Origin: Nanoarchaeum sp. | Lineage (GTDB): Archaea; Nanobdellota; Nanobdellia; SCGC-AAA011-G17; PNOQ01 | DNA: 47,021 nucleotides | Assembly (NCBI GenBank): GCA_013824915.1 | Contig: PNOQ01000024.1 | Span: 1 to 47,021 of the forward strand | Direction of reading: 5' to 3' | In this document: positions 37,579-46,791 of the stretch, in pieces | Layout: each line of letters starts with the position of its first letter | Position numbering within the stretch: position 1 is the first letter of the stretch | Translations under genes and position numbers: made by a program | The notes under the pieces: generated by a model | Database searches by the model: none | What the model was told of the DNA's origin: nothing | The model's input: only the letters and a program-made list of their open reading frames with translations

Positions 37579-37634
37579 TTTGAAAGTATCTTTATAAAGA
37601 ATTGAACGAGTAAGATACAATGGAGGTTTGCAAA

Positions 37635-38636
37635 ATGAAACAAATAATTGCATTATTAGTATTAAGTTTATTTTTGTTTAGTATAACTCCTGTTGATGCT
37701 AGACAAGAGAGAAATGAAGAATGGGAAAAGAATATGATACAAAATTATCAACAGTCTATTGAAAAATATAAAAATATAAGAGAAGAATGGGAAAATGAGA
37801 AAAATGAGTTTGAACAAGCAAAGGAAAAATTAAAGAGATTTGATAGATTGAATGACAACGAAAAAGCTAATACAACTGAGAGAATAAGTAACTTTTTATT
37901 AAAAACTTTAGATAGAATGGATTCTCACTTGGATATTTTGGAATCTTGGGCAGAAAAAGTTAATATAACTGAAGAAAGAAGGACTCAGATTTTAGAAGAT
38001 ATAGCTGACAAAAGAGAAGAAATTGATGGATTCAGAAGTGAAATAGAAGGTGCTACAACAGTTGAAGAACTGAGAGCAATATCTAAGGATATTAAAGAAT
38101 CTTGGAAAGGTTTTGTGCCTAGTATAAAAAGAATATCTGGTGAATTATTAACTGAACGAATTGGTGAAATAATAGAAACTAGTGAAGAACTTTCTGTTAA
38201 AATGCATAACCAATTAGATAATTTAAGCCAAAATGAAAGTGAAGTTCAAGATATGCAAGAATTACTTGATCAATATGATGAACATATAAGATTGGCTAGA
38301 GAAAAATATGAATTAGCTATGGACACATATGAGCAAATAGACAATAACACGAATGCATCTAATATGTTTGAACAAACTAAAGAGTATTTATCAGAAGCTA
38401 GAGAACAATTAAAAGAAGCGCATCAAATTTTGAAAGAATTAGTTAAAGATTATAGAGAGTTCACAAATGTGGCCATAATAGATGACGAGGATGATGATGA
38501 AAACGAAACTGAAAATGAAACTGATGATGACTTAGATGATGAGAATGAAACTGAGGAAGATTCAGAGGATGAGAATGAAACTGATGACGACTTGAATGAT
38601 GAAAATGAGAGTGAAGAAAATGAATCTGAAGACTAG
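37635..38636 (+). CDS. secreted coiled-coil protein with acidic N-x-S/T-rich C-terminal tail
   Basis: signal peptide MKQIIALLVLSLFLFSITPVDA (start 37635, or 37620); heptad-like helices; ENETENETDDDLDDENETEEDSEDENETDDD tail. Confidence 0.7.
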   Translation: MKQIIALLVLSLFLFSITPVDARQERNEEWEKNMIQNYQQSIEKYKNIREEWENEKNEFEQAKEKLKRFDRLNDNEKANTTERISNFLLKTLDRMDSHLDILESWAEKVNITEERRTQILEDIADKREEIDGFRSEIEGATTVEELRAISKDIKESWKGFVPSIKRISGELLTERIGEIIETSEELSVKMHNQLDNLSQNESEVQDMQELLDQYDEHIRLAREKYELAMDTYEQIDNNTNASNMFEQTKEYLSEAREQLKEAHQILKELVKDYREFTNVAIIDDEDDDENETENETDDDLDDENETEEDSEDENETDDDLNDENESEENESED

Positions 38637-38823
38637 TTTGATTGTTTTGTTTTTGGTATTAACTCTGTTTGTGTATGGTTGTGCTAGTAATGATCCTGTG
38701 GTTCAAACCCCGGATATAAGTGAACAAACTGGCGAAGTTACAAACGATTTGAGTGATTTTGACCAAATTGATCAGGATTTAGGACAACTAGAAGATATCA
38801 ACGTTGATGAGTTAGATTTCTAA
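38620..38823 (+). CDS. small acidic lipoprotein
   Basis: MNLKTSLIVLFLVLTLFVYGC lipobox; start 38620 overlaps upstream CDS. Confidence 0.65.
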   Translation: MNLKTSLIVLFLVLTLFVYGCASNDPVVQTPDISEQTGEVTNDLSDFDQIDQDLGQLEDINVDELDF

Positions 38824-38881
38824 CTTTTTCTTTTTTATTTTTCCGAAACATTTATAAGATATTAATTAGAGCTTTATAAAT

Positions 38882-40624
38882 ATGGAAGAGTTAACCCCTG
38901 AACAAATTAAAGCTTTAGAAAAGAAACAAAAGGAAATTAAAGAAAAGCTTGATGTTTTACAAAAGAAGTTATTAAAGGGGTATAAAAAAGAAATTCTTGG
39001 TTTGGCTTTATTGCCTCCAAAAAAAGATGAAAAAGATAAAATTAATGTTCTAGTTGTTTTGGATGATTCTAAATTCGAGCAAGGTCCAGATTATAAGATG
39101 AAAGATAAGATTAGCCCAGAACTAATAAAAATAGCTAAGTTATCTGATGAAAAATTGTGGTTAGAAGTAATGACTGTCAATGAAATGAAAGAATCATTTT
39201 TTGATGGTAAATATGAATTGTTACAATTAATTGCTATTTCTGCTATACTATATGATCCTATGGATTTTCTTGGTGCCTTAAAAATATCTGAAGTTCATAA
39301 AACAATGACATTAAAGAAATTTGAAAAATATATTGTTTGTTATATAGCTGCTGGTTCTTTGTTTAGAGGAGAAAAATCTAATGATATAGATGTTTATGTT
39401 ATAGTTGATGATACAGATGTTAAAAGGATGTCTAGGGCAGAATTAAGAGATAAGTTACGTGGTTTAATATTAAGTATGGGCTTTGAAGCTGAAGCAATAA
39501 CTGGAATAAAAAAACAATTCCATGTGCAAGTTTATATTTTAACTGATTTCTGGGAATCTGTGAAAGATGCTCACCCAGTTATATTCACTTTCTTAAGAGA
39601 TGGAGTTCCAATATATGATAGAGGAGTTTTTGGACCTTGGAGATTATTATTAAAGATGGGTAGAATAAGACCTAGTCCTGAAGCTATTGATATGTTCATG
39701 GAGACTGGTGATAGATTATTAGATGCTGCTAAAGGTAAATTATTAATGATTGTTGGCCAAGATTTATATTACGCAGTGTTGAACCCTGCACAGGCAGCTT
39801 TAATGTTATATGGATTAGCACCACCAACTCCGAAAGAAACTATAAAACTATTAGAAGAAGTATTTGTTAAGAAAGAAAAAATTTTGGAACAGAAATATGT
39901 TGATATGTTAGAGAGAATTAGATTATTCTTTAAAGATATTGAACATGGTAAGATAAAGAGTATTACTGGTGCTGAAATTGATAAATTAATAACTGATAGT
40001 GAAGAATTTTTAAAGAGAATTAATACTTTATTCAAACAAATAGAAAGAAAACGTGAGAAAGAAACGTTTGAAGTTATTAATAAAGAAATGAATAGATTAG
40101 TTGTTAGTTCTATGGATGAATCTGGAGTTAAATACGCAACTTCTGAGTTAGGATTTAGAAAATTCTGTATGAAAGAAGGTTTACCTGAAAAATTAGCTGA
40201 TGATTTTAAATCATTTAACAAATCTTATGAAGAATTTAAGAATAAGAAATTAACTAAAGCGGAATCTGATGCTGTAAAAAGAGAAGCTAGAACATTTATT
40301 AGAGTGCTAGAAGATCATACACAAAGGAAGAAGTTTTTAGGTGTTGAAAGAGCTAAAGTAAGGTTTAAGCACGGTAATAAGATGGGTGAAATATTATTAT
40401 TAAAAGATGTTGCATTTATTGTTGAAGATGTTGCAGCTAAGGAAAAAGATATTAAAAAAGCTACAATAGTTAACGGTAGATTAAAAGATGTTAAAAAAAG
40501 TGATATAATAGAAATGGATAAAGTTTTGATTGATACTGAAATTCCAAAAATATTGTCTGTTAAAGAAAGTCTTTTTGAAGATTTAAAGAAAATAGTTGGA
40601 AAAGATATAGAAATTATCTTCTAG
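38882..40624 (+). CDS. large nucleotidyltransferase-type protein (one clear, one possible second NTase module, HEPN-like helical region)
   Basis: AAGSLFRGEKSNDIDVYVIVDD; ALLPPKKDEKDKINVLVVLDD; YYAVLNPAQAALMLYGLAPPTPKE. Confidence 0.75.
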   Translation: MEELTPEQIKALEKKQKEIKEKLDVLQKKLLKGYKKEILGLALLPPKKDEKDKINVLVVLDDSKFEQGPDYKMKDKISPELIKIAKLSDEKLWLEVMTVNEMKESFFDGKYELLQLIAISAILYDPMDFLGALKISEVHKTMTLKKFEKYIVCYIAAGSLFRGEKSNDIDVYVIVDDTDVKRMSRAELRDKLRGLILSMGFEAEAITGIKKQFHVQVYILTDFWESVKDAHPVIFTFLRDGVPIYDRGVFGPWRLLLKMGRIRPSPEAIDMFMETGDRLLDAAKGKLLMIVGQDLYYAVLNPAQAALMLYGLAPPTPKETIKLLEEVFVKKEKILEQKYVDMLERIRLFFKDIEHGKIKSITGAEIDKLITDSEEFLKRINTLFKQIERKREKETFEVINKEMNRLVVSSMDESGVKYATSELGFRKFCMKEGLPEKLADDFKSFNKSYEEFKNKKLTKAESDAVKREARTFIRVLEDHTQRKKFLGVERAKVRFKHGNKMGEILLLKDVAFIVEDVAAKEKDIKKATIVNGRLKDVKKSDIIEMDKVLIDTEIPKILSVKESLFEDLKKIVGKDIEIIF

Positions 40625-40946
40625 TTCTTTGTGATGGGTCTCTTCTTGTATTAGATCTATCGCCCTTTGTTCTTTCTTCACGATTTGTATCTCTATTTGT
40701 AGGTGTGTAATCTCTTCTAGGAGGAATATCTTTATATCTTACATTAGGAATTATATTATTTTGGGGGTATATTATTCTGTGGGGGTTGTAGTATAATACT
40801 ATTTCATGTCTGTGGCAATCTGTGCATCTATCAGTTTCTATTATTGTTGGATAAATAGGATGGTACTCACGTATTTCACTATGGTAAGGAGCGCAACTTG
40901 TTAGAGCTAATAATCCTAATGCATAAAATTTATTGCTTATTTTCAT
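40614..40946 (-). CDS. small lipoprotein with CxxCH motif and Arg-rich tail
   Basis: MKISNKFYALGLLALTSCAPY lipobox; DRCTDCHRHE. Confidence 0.55.
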   Translation of the reverse strand: MKISNKFYALGLLALTSCAPYHSEIREYHPIYPTIIETDRCTDCHRHEIVLYYNPHRIIYPQNNIIPNVRYKDIPPRRDYTPTNRDTNREERTKGDRSNTRRDPSQRTRR

Positions 40947-41002
40947 ATTGTAATATTAAATAAATAACTATTTAAATCTTGGTTTTACGGGGTTTTGAAG
41001 AG

Positions 41003-41018
41003 AGAAAACTTTATAAAC
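41003..41018 (+). promoter_or_regulatory. BRE/TATA-like promoter of eL33-uL16 operon
   Basis: gaaaactttataaacc ~27 bp before ATG 41042. Confidence 0.6.
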
Positions 41019-41041
41019 CAATAACTTAGTCCAATTTAACA

Positions 41042-41302
41042 ATGGAAGGCGTTATTATAGATTATAGGGGAAGTCATAAAACTCAACACCCAATGAATCA
41101 AATGATTATAAAAGTTGAGACTATTGATTCCAAAGAACAAGCAGGTAGTTTATTAAAAAAAGCTATTGTTTGGACAAGTCCTGCAGGTAAAGAAATTCAT
41201 GGAGTAATATTAAAAGAACATGGTAACAAAGGTGCAGTAAGAGTAAAATTTGAAAAAGGTTTACCGGGTCAAGCAATTGGTACCAAAGTTAAATTAAAGT
41301 AA
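41042..41302 (+). CDS. rpl35ae: ribosomal protein eL33 (L35Ae)
   Basis: GVIIDYRGSHKTQHPNQMIIKV-type; GVILKEHGNKGAVRVKFEKGLPGQAIGTKVKL. Confidence 0.92.
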   Translation: MEGVIIDYRGSHKTQHPMNQMIIKVETIDSKEQAGSLLKKAIVWTSPAGKEIHGVILKEHGNKGAVRVKFEKGLPGQAIGTKVKLK

Positions 41303-41303
41303 A

Positions 41304-41819
41304 ATGGCAACATTAAGAAAAGGTTGTTGTTACAAACATGTAACAAGAGCGTATACAAGAAAATCTAAGTATAAAGCTAAGAGTTTCATAAAAGCTATTC
41401 CTGCTTCTAAGATAGTTAGATTTCATATGGGAGACCCAAAAGGAGAGTTCCCTAAAAAAGTTATGTTAATTACTAAAGAAAGAATGCAAATAAGACATAA
41501 CTCTTTAGAGTCTGCAAGAGTTTTAGTTAATAGACATTTACAAAAATCATTTGGTAATAAAGGCTATCATTTTTTAGTTCATTTATATCCTCATCATGTT
41601 CTCAGAGAAAATAAGATGTTAACAGGTGCTGGAGCAGACAGAATGCAGAAAGGTATGCAGAAATCATTTGGTAGAGCGGTAGGCCTTGCTGCACAAACTA
41701 GAGTTGGTACTGTTGTTTTTACAATCTTTGTTCCTGAAGCTAATGTTGTTATAGCTAAAAAATCTATGGAAATGGCTAGAGCGAGAATGACTGGAACTTA
41801 TTCTGTAGTTGTTGCTTAA
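41304..41819 (+). CDS. rpl10e: ribosomal protein uL16 (L10e)
   Basis: MATLRKGCCYKHVTRAYTRKSKYKAKSFIKAIPASKIVRFHMGD. Confidence 0.95.
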   Translation: MATLRKGCCYKHVTRAYTRKSKYKAKSFIKAIPASKIVRFHMGDPKGEFPKKVMLITKERMQIRHNSLESARVLVNRHLQKSFGNKGYHFLVHLYPHHVLRENKMLTGAGADRMQKGMQKSFGRAVGLAAQTRVGTVVFTIFVPEANVVIAKKSMEMARARMTGTYSVVVA

Positions 41820-41857
41820 ATAGTTAAGTTTTTAAACTAGACTTTGTTCGTTTTTTT

Positions 41858-42136
41858 ATGGAAAGATTAGAAGACCTTTTACCCATTATGGGCGTTTGGG
41901 ATGCAAATAAAAATATATTGAGAGTTGGGGTATCAGATGAATTGCCTTTGGCAACATGGGATACTTGCTTAATAGCTCCTACTTTTTTTGTCCATGGAAA
42001 TGCTTATGTAACATATCTTAAACAAATGGATCATCCTATAAATCCTTATGTAAGTGAGCAACATCCATTGATAAATTATGCAGTTTTTGTGATAAAAGAT
42101 ATTGAAGGCAAAATAATTTTTACGGATAGTGAATAG
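41858..42136 (+). CDS. hypothetical protein
   Basis: ORF with TATA-like element upstream. Confidence 0.5.
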   Translation: MERLEDLLPIMGVWDANKNILRVGVSDELPLATWDTCLIAPTFFVHGNAYVTYLKQMDHPINPYVSEQHPLINYAVFVIKDIEGKIIFTDSE

Positions 42137-42208
42137 TTTTGGTTATCGTGTAATATATATTATTTCTGTCAATAATGCTTAAATAGGCATTCAATTTACT
42201 AGAAGTAT

Positions 42209-42544
42209 ATGAAACTCGAAATAGACACATATGATGCTTCTTTAATCTATGATTTGTTTCCGATAGAGAGACAATCTATGCATACTGAATATAAAGCTAC
42301 TGAAGGATCTGCAATAACTTTCGATGGAAGAACTCTTAGTAAAGTATATGGAGTTCCAGAGACTATGAACTTTAATGTTAAAATAAATTCTAAAGAACAA
42401 GTTGCAAATTTTGTGGAATGGTTGTTCCCTAGAGTAAAACAAAAAGCAATATCTGTAAGATTAAATAAAAGAATAGTTGACTATTTAGACAAAGATATGT
42501 TAAAGAGAAAAATAGAAGACGAATATAATAGAATTTTAGAATAA
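42209..42544 (+). CDS. hypothetical protein
   Basis: ORF. Confidence 0.6.
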   Translation: MKLEIDTYDASLIYDLFPIERQSMHTEYKATEGSAITFDGRTLSKVYGVPETMNFNVKINSKEQVANFVEWLFPRVKQKAISVRLNKRIVDYLDKDMLKRKIEDEYNRILE

Positions 42545-42548
42545 AAAA

Positions 42549-42941
42549 TTATTTCATCTTTTTTAAACTTGAATTTATGCTTGTTAATTCATCGTGTTGA
42601 ACTTTAGCTTCATCTGCCCAGTGTGAAAAACCAGCATCTCTCATTACTTTTACTAATTGAGCTAAATAGATTATTTGTAAATCTCTTGGCTTTTCGTTAA
42701 AGTAGTGAACAAGTTCTGCTGAGTCGCCAGTCCATTTTCCTAACTGTTGATTAAGAATATTTAGTCTTTTGATTATTTCTTCTTTCTTTTCAAAAGCTTG
42801 AGAAGTTCTGAACTTGTGTAATTCACTTATAATTTTTGAACCTGAATTATAGCAATCTTCACATAATTCACCCGCTTTTATTGTTCGGCCCATGTTTAGT
42901 TGGCCAACTCTTGTTCCACACATTAAACAACTTGATCCCAT
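42549..42941 (-). CDS. hypothetical zinc-ribbon protein
   Basis: N-terminal CLMCGTRVG...CEDC pattern. Confidence 0.6.
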   Translation of the reverse strand: MGSSCLMCGTRVGQLNMGRTIKAGELCEDCYNSGSKIISELHKFRTSQAFEKKEEIIKRLNILNQQLGKWTGDSAELVHYFNEKPRDLQIIYLAQLVKVMRDAGFSHWADEAKVQHDELTSINSSLKKMK

Positions 42942-43095
42942 TTATAACACACTCCTTTTGTTTTTTTAGTTAGTCTCTCTTTTTAAGCATTACTGTATAA
43001 TATTGTTAGTTTTGAATATTACTTTTTGGACTAATTACTCTAAATGAAGGTTCGTTTTGATTATTAAATCTTTTGTCTATATATTGAAAAATAGC

Positions 43096-43112
43096 AAAAA
43101 ATTTATAAAACC
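43096..43112 (+). promoter_or_regulatory. TATA-like promoter of ppsA
   Basis: aaaaaatttataaaacc; SD gaggt precedes ATG 43148. Confidence 0.5.
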
Positions 43113-43147
43113 CTAATAGCTAATTATCATGAAAAAGAGGTAATGTT

Positions 43148-45499
43148 ATGAAAAGTATATTATGGTTTCAAGAGATTTCTAAAGATGATGGTGCGTCGGT
43201 AGGTGGTAAAGGTGCTAATTTAGGAGAGATGTATAACGCCCATTTTCCAATTCCAAATGGTTTTGTTGTTAGTTCTTATGCATATAAAAATTTTCTAGAA
43301 GTTAATAAATTACAACCTGAAATAAATAAAGTTTTAGTAAATACCGACGTGGATAATAATGAACAATTGCAAAAAGCAGCACAACAAGTTCAAAGTATAA
43401 TTTTAAAAGCTCCAATACCTGCGGAGTTAAAACAAGAAATTAAATATGCTTATGAAAATTTAAATGTTAGTTTAGATTTAATGAATGTTTCTAAAAAAAC
43501 TATAAGTTTTGTTAACTTACCTAAAGAATATCCTTTTGTTGCTGTAAGGTCGAGTGCAACTGCTGAGGATTTACCAAATTTTTCTTTTGCTGGGCAACAA
43601 GCAACTTATATTAATATTAAAAATTTTGAAAATGTTATACAAGCAGTTCATCAATGTTGGGCTTCTTTGTATACTGCAAGAGCTATTTACTACAGAGAAA
43701 AAAATAATTTTGAGCATGAAAAAGTTTTGATAGCGGTAGTTGTGCAAAAAATGGTTGACTCAGATAAAGCAGGAGTTATGTTTAGTATGAATCCTGGAAC
43801 TAATGATAAATCTGAAGTTATTATTGAAGCTAGTTTTGGTTTTGGTGATTCGGTTGTTTCTGGTGCGGTTTCTCCAGATAGATATGTAATTGATAAAGAA
43901 AGTTTAAAGATAAAAGATGTTAAGATAGGTAACAAATTATTTATGTTTTATAGAGAACAAGCTAGTGGAAGAACTAATAAAAAAATGTTAGCTCCAGACA
44001 AAGCAGTTAGTAGAGTTTTGACTGATTGGGAAGTCGCAAAATTGGCTAGTCTAGCTAAAAAAGTTGAATCTCATTATGATGCTCCACAAGACATGGAGTT
44101 TGCTATTGAAAACAGTTCTATATTCTTAGTTCAAACAAGAGCGATTACTACAAATGAAAAAGTTTCTTCTAAAAATGCAGAAGAGGAAGAAGAAGCAAAA
44201 GAATTGAGTAATGAAGAACCAATTTTGAAAGGTATCTCTGCTTCTCCTGGGATTGGTAGTGGTCATGTTAAAATTGTTGAAGACGCTGATGATTTAGACA
44301 AAGTAAAACATGGAGATGTTTTAGTTGCACGAATGACTAATCCTGATTATGTTGCAGCAATGGAAAGAGCTAGTGCAATTGTTACAGATGAAGGTGGACA
44401 AACATGCCATGCTGCAATAGTATCTAGAGAAATGGGAATTCCTGCTGTTGTTGGAACTGGAACTGCTACTAAAGTTTTGAAAGAAAATGATTTGATTACT
44501 GTTGATGGTAAAGCAGGTAAAGTTTACAGAGGAGCTAAAGAAATTAAGAAGGAAGAAATTAATATTGAAGAAAGGCCTGCTGAAGAAATCAATGTAAGTC
44601 ATACTCATGAGCTTGAACCTACTGTTACTAAAATAAAAGTTATTGCTGATTTCCCAGACTTAGCACACAAAGCAGCTGCTACTGGTGCTGAAGGTGTTGG
44701 TTTGTTAAGATGTGAGTTTATGATGTTATCTGGAAAAGAACATCCTGGTTATTTAATTGAAAACGGAAGAAAAGAAGAATTAGTTAAAAGGTTAGAAGAA
44801 GGTTTAACCAAAGTTTGTACTGCATTTAAAGGAAAAACTGTTTGGTATAGAAGTTTAGATGCAAGAACTGATGAATTTAGGGATATGGTTGGTGGCGAAA
44901 ATGAACCTAAGGAAGATAATCCTATGATGGGTTGGAGATCTATTAGAAGAGATTTAGATCAACCTGAATTATTTAAAGCACAATTAGAAGCTTTGAAACG
45001 AGTTAGAGATAAAGGGTTTAAAGAATTGGGATTGATGTTACCTATGGTTACTCATTTAGAACAAGTTAGACATGCTAAAGAAGTTGTGAAAGAGATGGGC
45101 TTGGAAGATATGGAGTTTGGTATTATGGTTGAGACTCCTGCTGTGGTTCAAATGATGGATGAATTTTGTGATGAAGGTATAGACTTTATTAGTATTGGTA
45201 CTAACGATTTAACTCAGTTTACATTAGCTATTGATAGAAATAATGCTAGAATACAGAAATGGTATAATGAAATGCATCCTGCAGTGTTAAAAGAGATTAG
45301 ACACATAATCAAGACTTGTAAGAAACATCATGTTAAAACAAGTATTTGTGGCCAAGCTGGAAGTAATGCCGAGATGGCTAAGTTTTTAGTTGATACGGGA
45401 ATAGATGAAATAACTGTAAATGTTGATGCTGTGTCTACTATAAATAAGATTGTGGCTGATGAAGAAAGAAGATTAGTACTAGAAGCGGCTAGAAAATGA
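43148..45499 (+). CDS. ppsA: phosphoenolpyruvate synthase
   Basis: GGKGANLGEM, VAVRSSATAEDLPNFSFAGQQ, TDEGGQTCHAAIVSREMGIPAVVG, GFMVETPAV-type and CGQAGS. Confidence 0.96.
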   Translation: MKSILWFQEISKDDGASVGGKGANLGEMYNAHFPIPNGFVVSSYAYKNFLEVNKLQPEINKVLVNTDVDNNEQLQKAAQQVQSIILKAPIPAELKQEIKYAYENLNVSLDLMNVSKKTISFVNLPKEYPFVAVRSSATAEDLPNFSFAGQQATYINIKNFENVIQAVHQCWASLYTARAIYYREKNNFEHEKVLIAVVVQKMVDSDKAGVMFSMNPGTNDKSEVIIEASFGFGDSVVSGAVSPDRYVIDKESLKIKDVKIGNKLFMFYREQASGRTNKKMLAPDKAVSRVLTDWEVAKLASLAKKVESHYDAPQDMEFAIENSSIFLVQTRAITTNEKVSSKNAEEEEEAKELSNEEPILKGISASPGIGSGHVKIVEDADDLDKVKHGDVLVARMTNPDYVAAMERASAIVTDEGGQTCHAAIVSREMGIPAVVGTGTATKVLKENDLITVDGKAGKVYRGAKEIKKEEINIEERPAEEINVSHTHELEPTVTKIKVIADFPDLAHKAAATGAEGVGLLRCEFMMLSGKEHPGYLIENGRKEELVKRLEEGLTKVCTAFKGKTVWYRSLDARTDEFRDMVGGENEPKEDNPMMGWRSIRRDLDQPELFKAQLEALKRVRDKGFKELGLMLPMVTHLEQVRHAKEVVKEMGLEDMEFGIMVETPAVVQMMDEFCDEGIDFISIGTNDLTQFTLAIDRNNARIQKWYNEMHPAVLKEIRHIIKTCKKHHVKTSICGQAGSNAEMAKFLVDTGIDEITVNVDAVSTINKIVADEERRLVLEAARK

Positions 45500-45630
45500 C
45501 TAAGATTGATCTATGTCCTGAATGTGGGCACGAACTACACGAAGGGCAGCATAAATTTGAAGATGGTTTCTATATGACTAAGTATTGCAAAAATTGTGGG
45601 TTTAAAGAAGAGATGCCTGAGAAGTTGTAA
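45496..45630 (+). CDS. 44-aa zinc-ribbon microprotein (not in ORF track)
   Basis: MTKIDLCPECGHELHEGQHKFEDGFYMTKYCKNCGFKEEMPEKL*; ATGA overlap with ppsA stop. Confidence 0.65.
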   Translation: MTKIDLCPECGHELHEGQHKFEDGFYMTKYCKNCGFKEEMPEKL

Positions 45631-45678
45631 CTACTTCCTTTCTGTTTTGTGGGGTAAACTGCATTTCCAAACAAATGT

Positions 45679-46644
45679 TTAATCTAAATTTGGAAAATAT
45701 CTAAAAATCCATTCTTTACTAAACTCCATAGAATCTAGTGAGTTAATCATAAATCCAAATTTTTCTTTTATCTGTTCTTTAATCTTCTTTAGTTCTTCCA
45801 TACCTTTTAAATGCATCTCAATTTCTATATCTGCCCCGTTTAGATATTCTACATCATAAACCGTATTTGGGATATTATGTAAATATTCTTTTAATTGATT
45901 AAAATCATCCTTATTATAATTTTTAAGATCAAAATGGATTCTATAATAGACATATCCTGTTTTTGAAGTATCAATGAAAGGTCTAAATCCCAAAATCACA
46001 TTGTTTTTCACTAGTTTTTTTAATCTTTCTTTTAACGTATTAATGCTTAATCCGGTTTTATCCATCAATTTGATAAATGACATATCTGATTGCAAAGATA
46101 ATGTTTTTAATATCAAAAGATCTTTTTCATCTGGGTTAGTTACCTTGCTAAATGTTTTTCTTTTTCGGTATGTCTTATTCTTATGTATTAAGTAGTCTTT
46201 AGGAAAATGATTTAGTTGAGTCATAACACTAAATTGGTATTTGTTTATTATTTTATTAAATCTAAATAATAACTCTTTAAACATAGAATAAAATTCTTCT
46301 TCATTCTTTATAATAAAAACGACATCCTTATCCCATCTCCCCTCAACATCAAAATACCACATAACATTTTTTAAGTTCATTATATATTCATGGAACATAT
46401 TCATTTCTTCTTTTGTAGCCGAGCTAAACAAGAAAAAAATTCTAAAAATTTTTAAATTCATTGCTAAAGGATTTATTTCAGTAAAAAACCCCTTTATTAC
46501 CCCTTCTTTTTTTAATCTTTCAAAACGATATAATGCAACATTTCTATGCACTCCAATTTGTTTTGCTAAGGAAGATATGCTAGCTCTTGAGTTATTATCT
46601 AAAGCATATAATAACTTTTTATCTAATGCATCAAATTCTTCCAT
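45679..46644 (-). CDS. tandem (double) Lrp/AsnC-like regulator
   Basis: two wHTH modules (LDKKLLYALDNNSRASISSLAKQIGVHRNVALYRFERLKKEGVI; DEKDLLILKTLSLQSDMSFIKLMDKTGLSINTLKERLKKLVKNNVI), each followed by a RAM-like region. Confidence 0.85.
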   Translation of the reverse strand: MEEFDALDKKLLYALDNNSRASISSLAKQIGVHRNVALYRFERLKKEGVIKGFFTEINPLAMNLKIFRIFFLFSSATKEEMNMFHEYIMNLKNVMWYFDVEGRWDKDVVFIIKNEEEFYSMFKELLFRFNKIINKYQFSVMTQLNHFPKDYLIHKNKTYRKRKTFSKVTNPDEKDLLILKTLSLQSDMSFIKLMDKTGLSINTLKERLKKLVKNNVILGFRPFIDTSKTGYVYYRIHFDLKNYNKDDFNQLKEYLHNIPNTVYDVEYLNGADIEIEMHLKGMEELKKIKEQIKEKFGFMINSLDSMEFSKEWIFRYFPNLD

Positions 46645-46656
46645 ATTATTATATAA

Positions 46657-46750
46657 ATTTGTTATAATATATAAACTTTTTGATTATTTGCACAAGAAAT
46701 TGATAGATGGTTTAATATAGTTATGAATTCACTACTATTGTATAACAAAT
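46657..46750. promoter_or_regulatory. widely spaced 10-bp inverted repeat
   Basis: ATTTGTTATA (46657-46666) and TATAACAAAT (46741-46750). Confidence 0.45.
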
Positions 46751-46791
46751 AAGTCACGGTCAAAGACTCTAAAGTGGCAGGATAATAAAAA

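Noticed and set aside
39769-40221. 150-aa antisense ORF inside the NTase gene
   Set aside because: Translation is Ser/Leu/Asn-rich mirror-frame type; no promoter or RBS and no recognisable family
43129-43143. Mini-ORF MKKR* just before ppsA as a possible leader peptide
   Set aside because: Too short; the sequence is better explained as the Shine-Dalgarno region (gaggt) of ppsA
44321-44608. Antisense ORF in ppsA, Cys/Ser/Asn-rich
   Set aside because: Mirror frame of a conserved enzyme; no independent support
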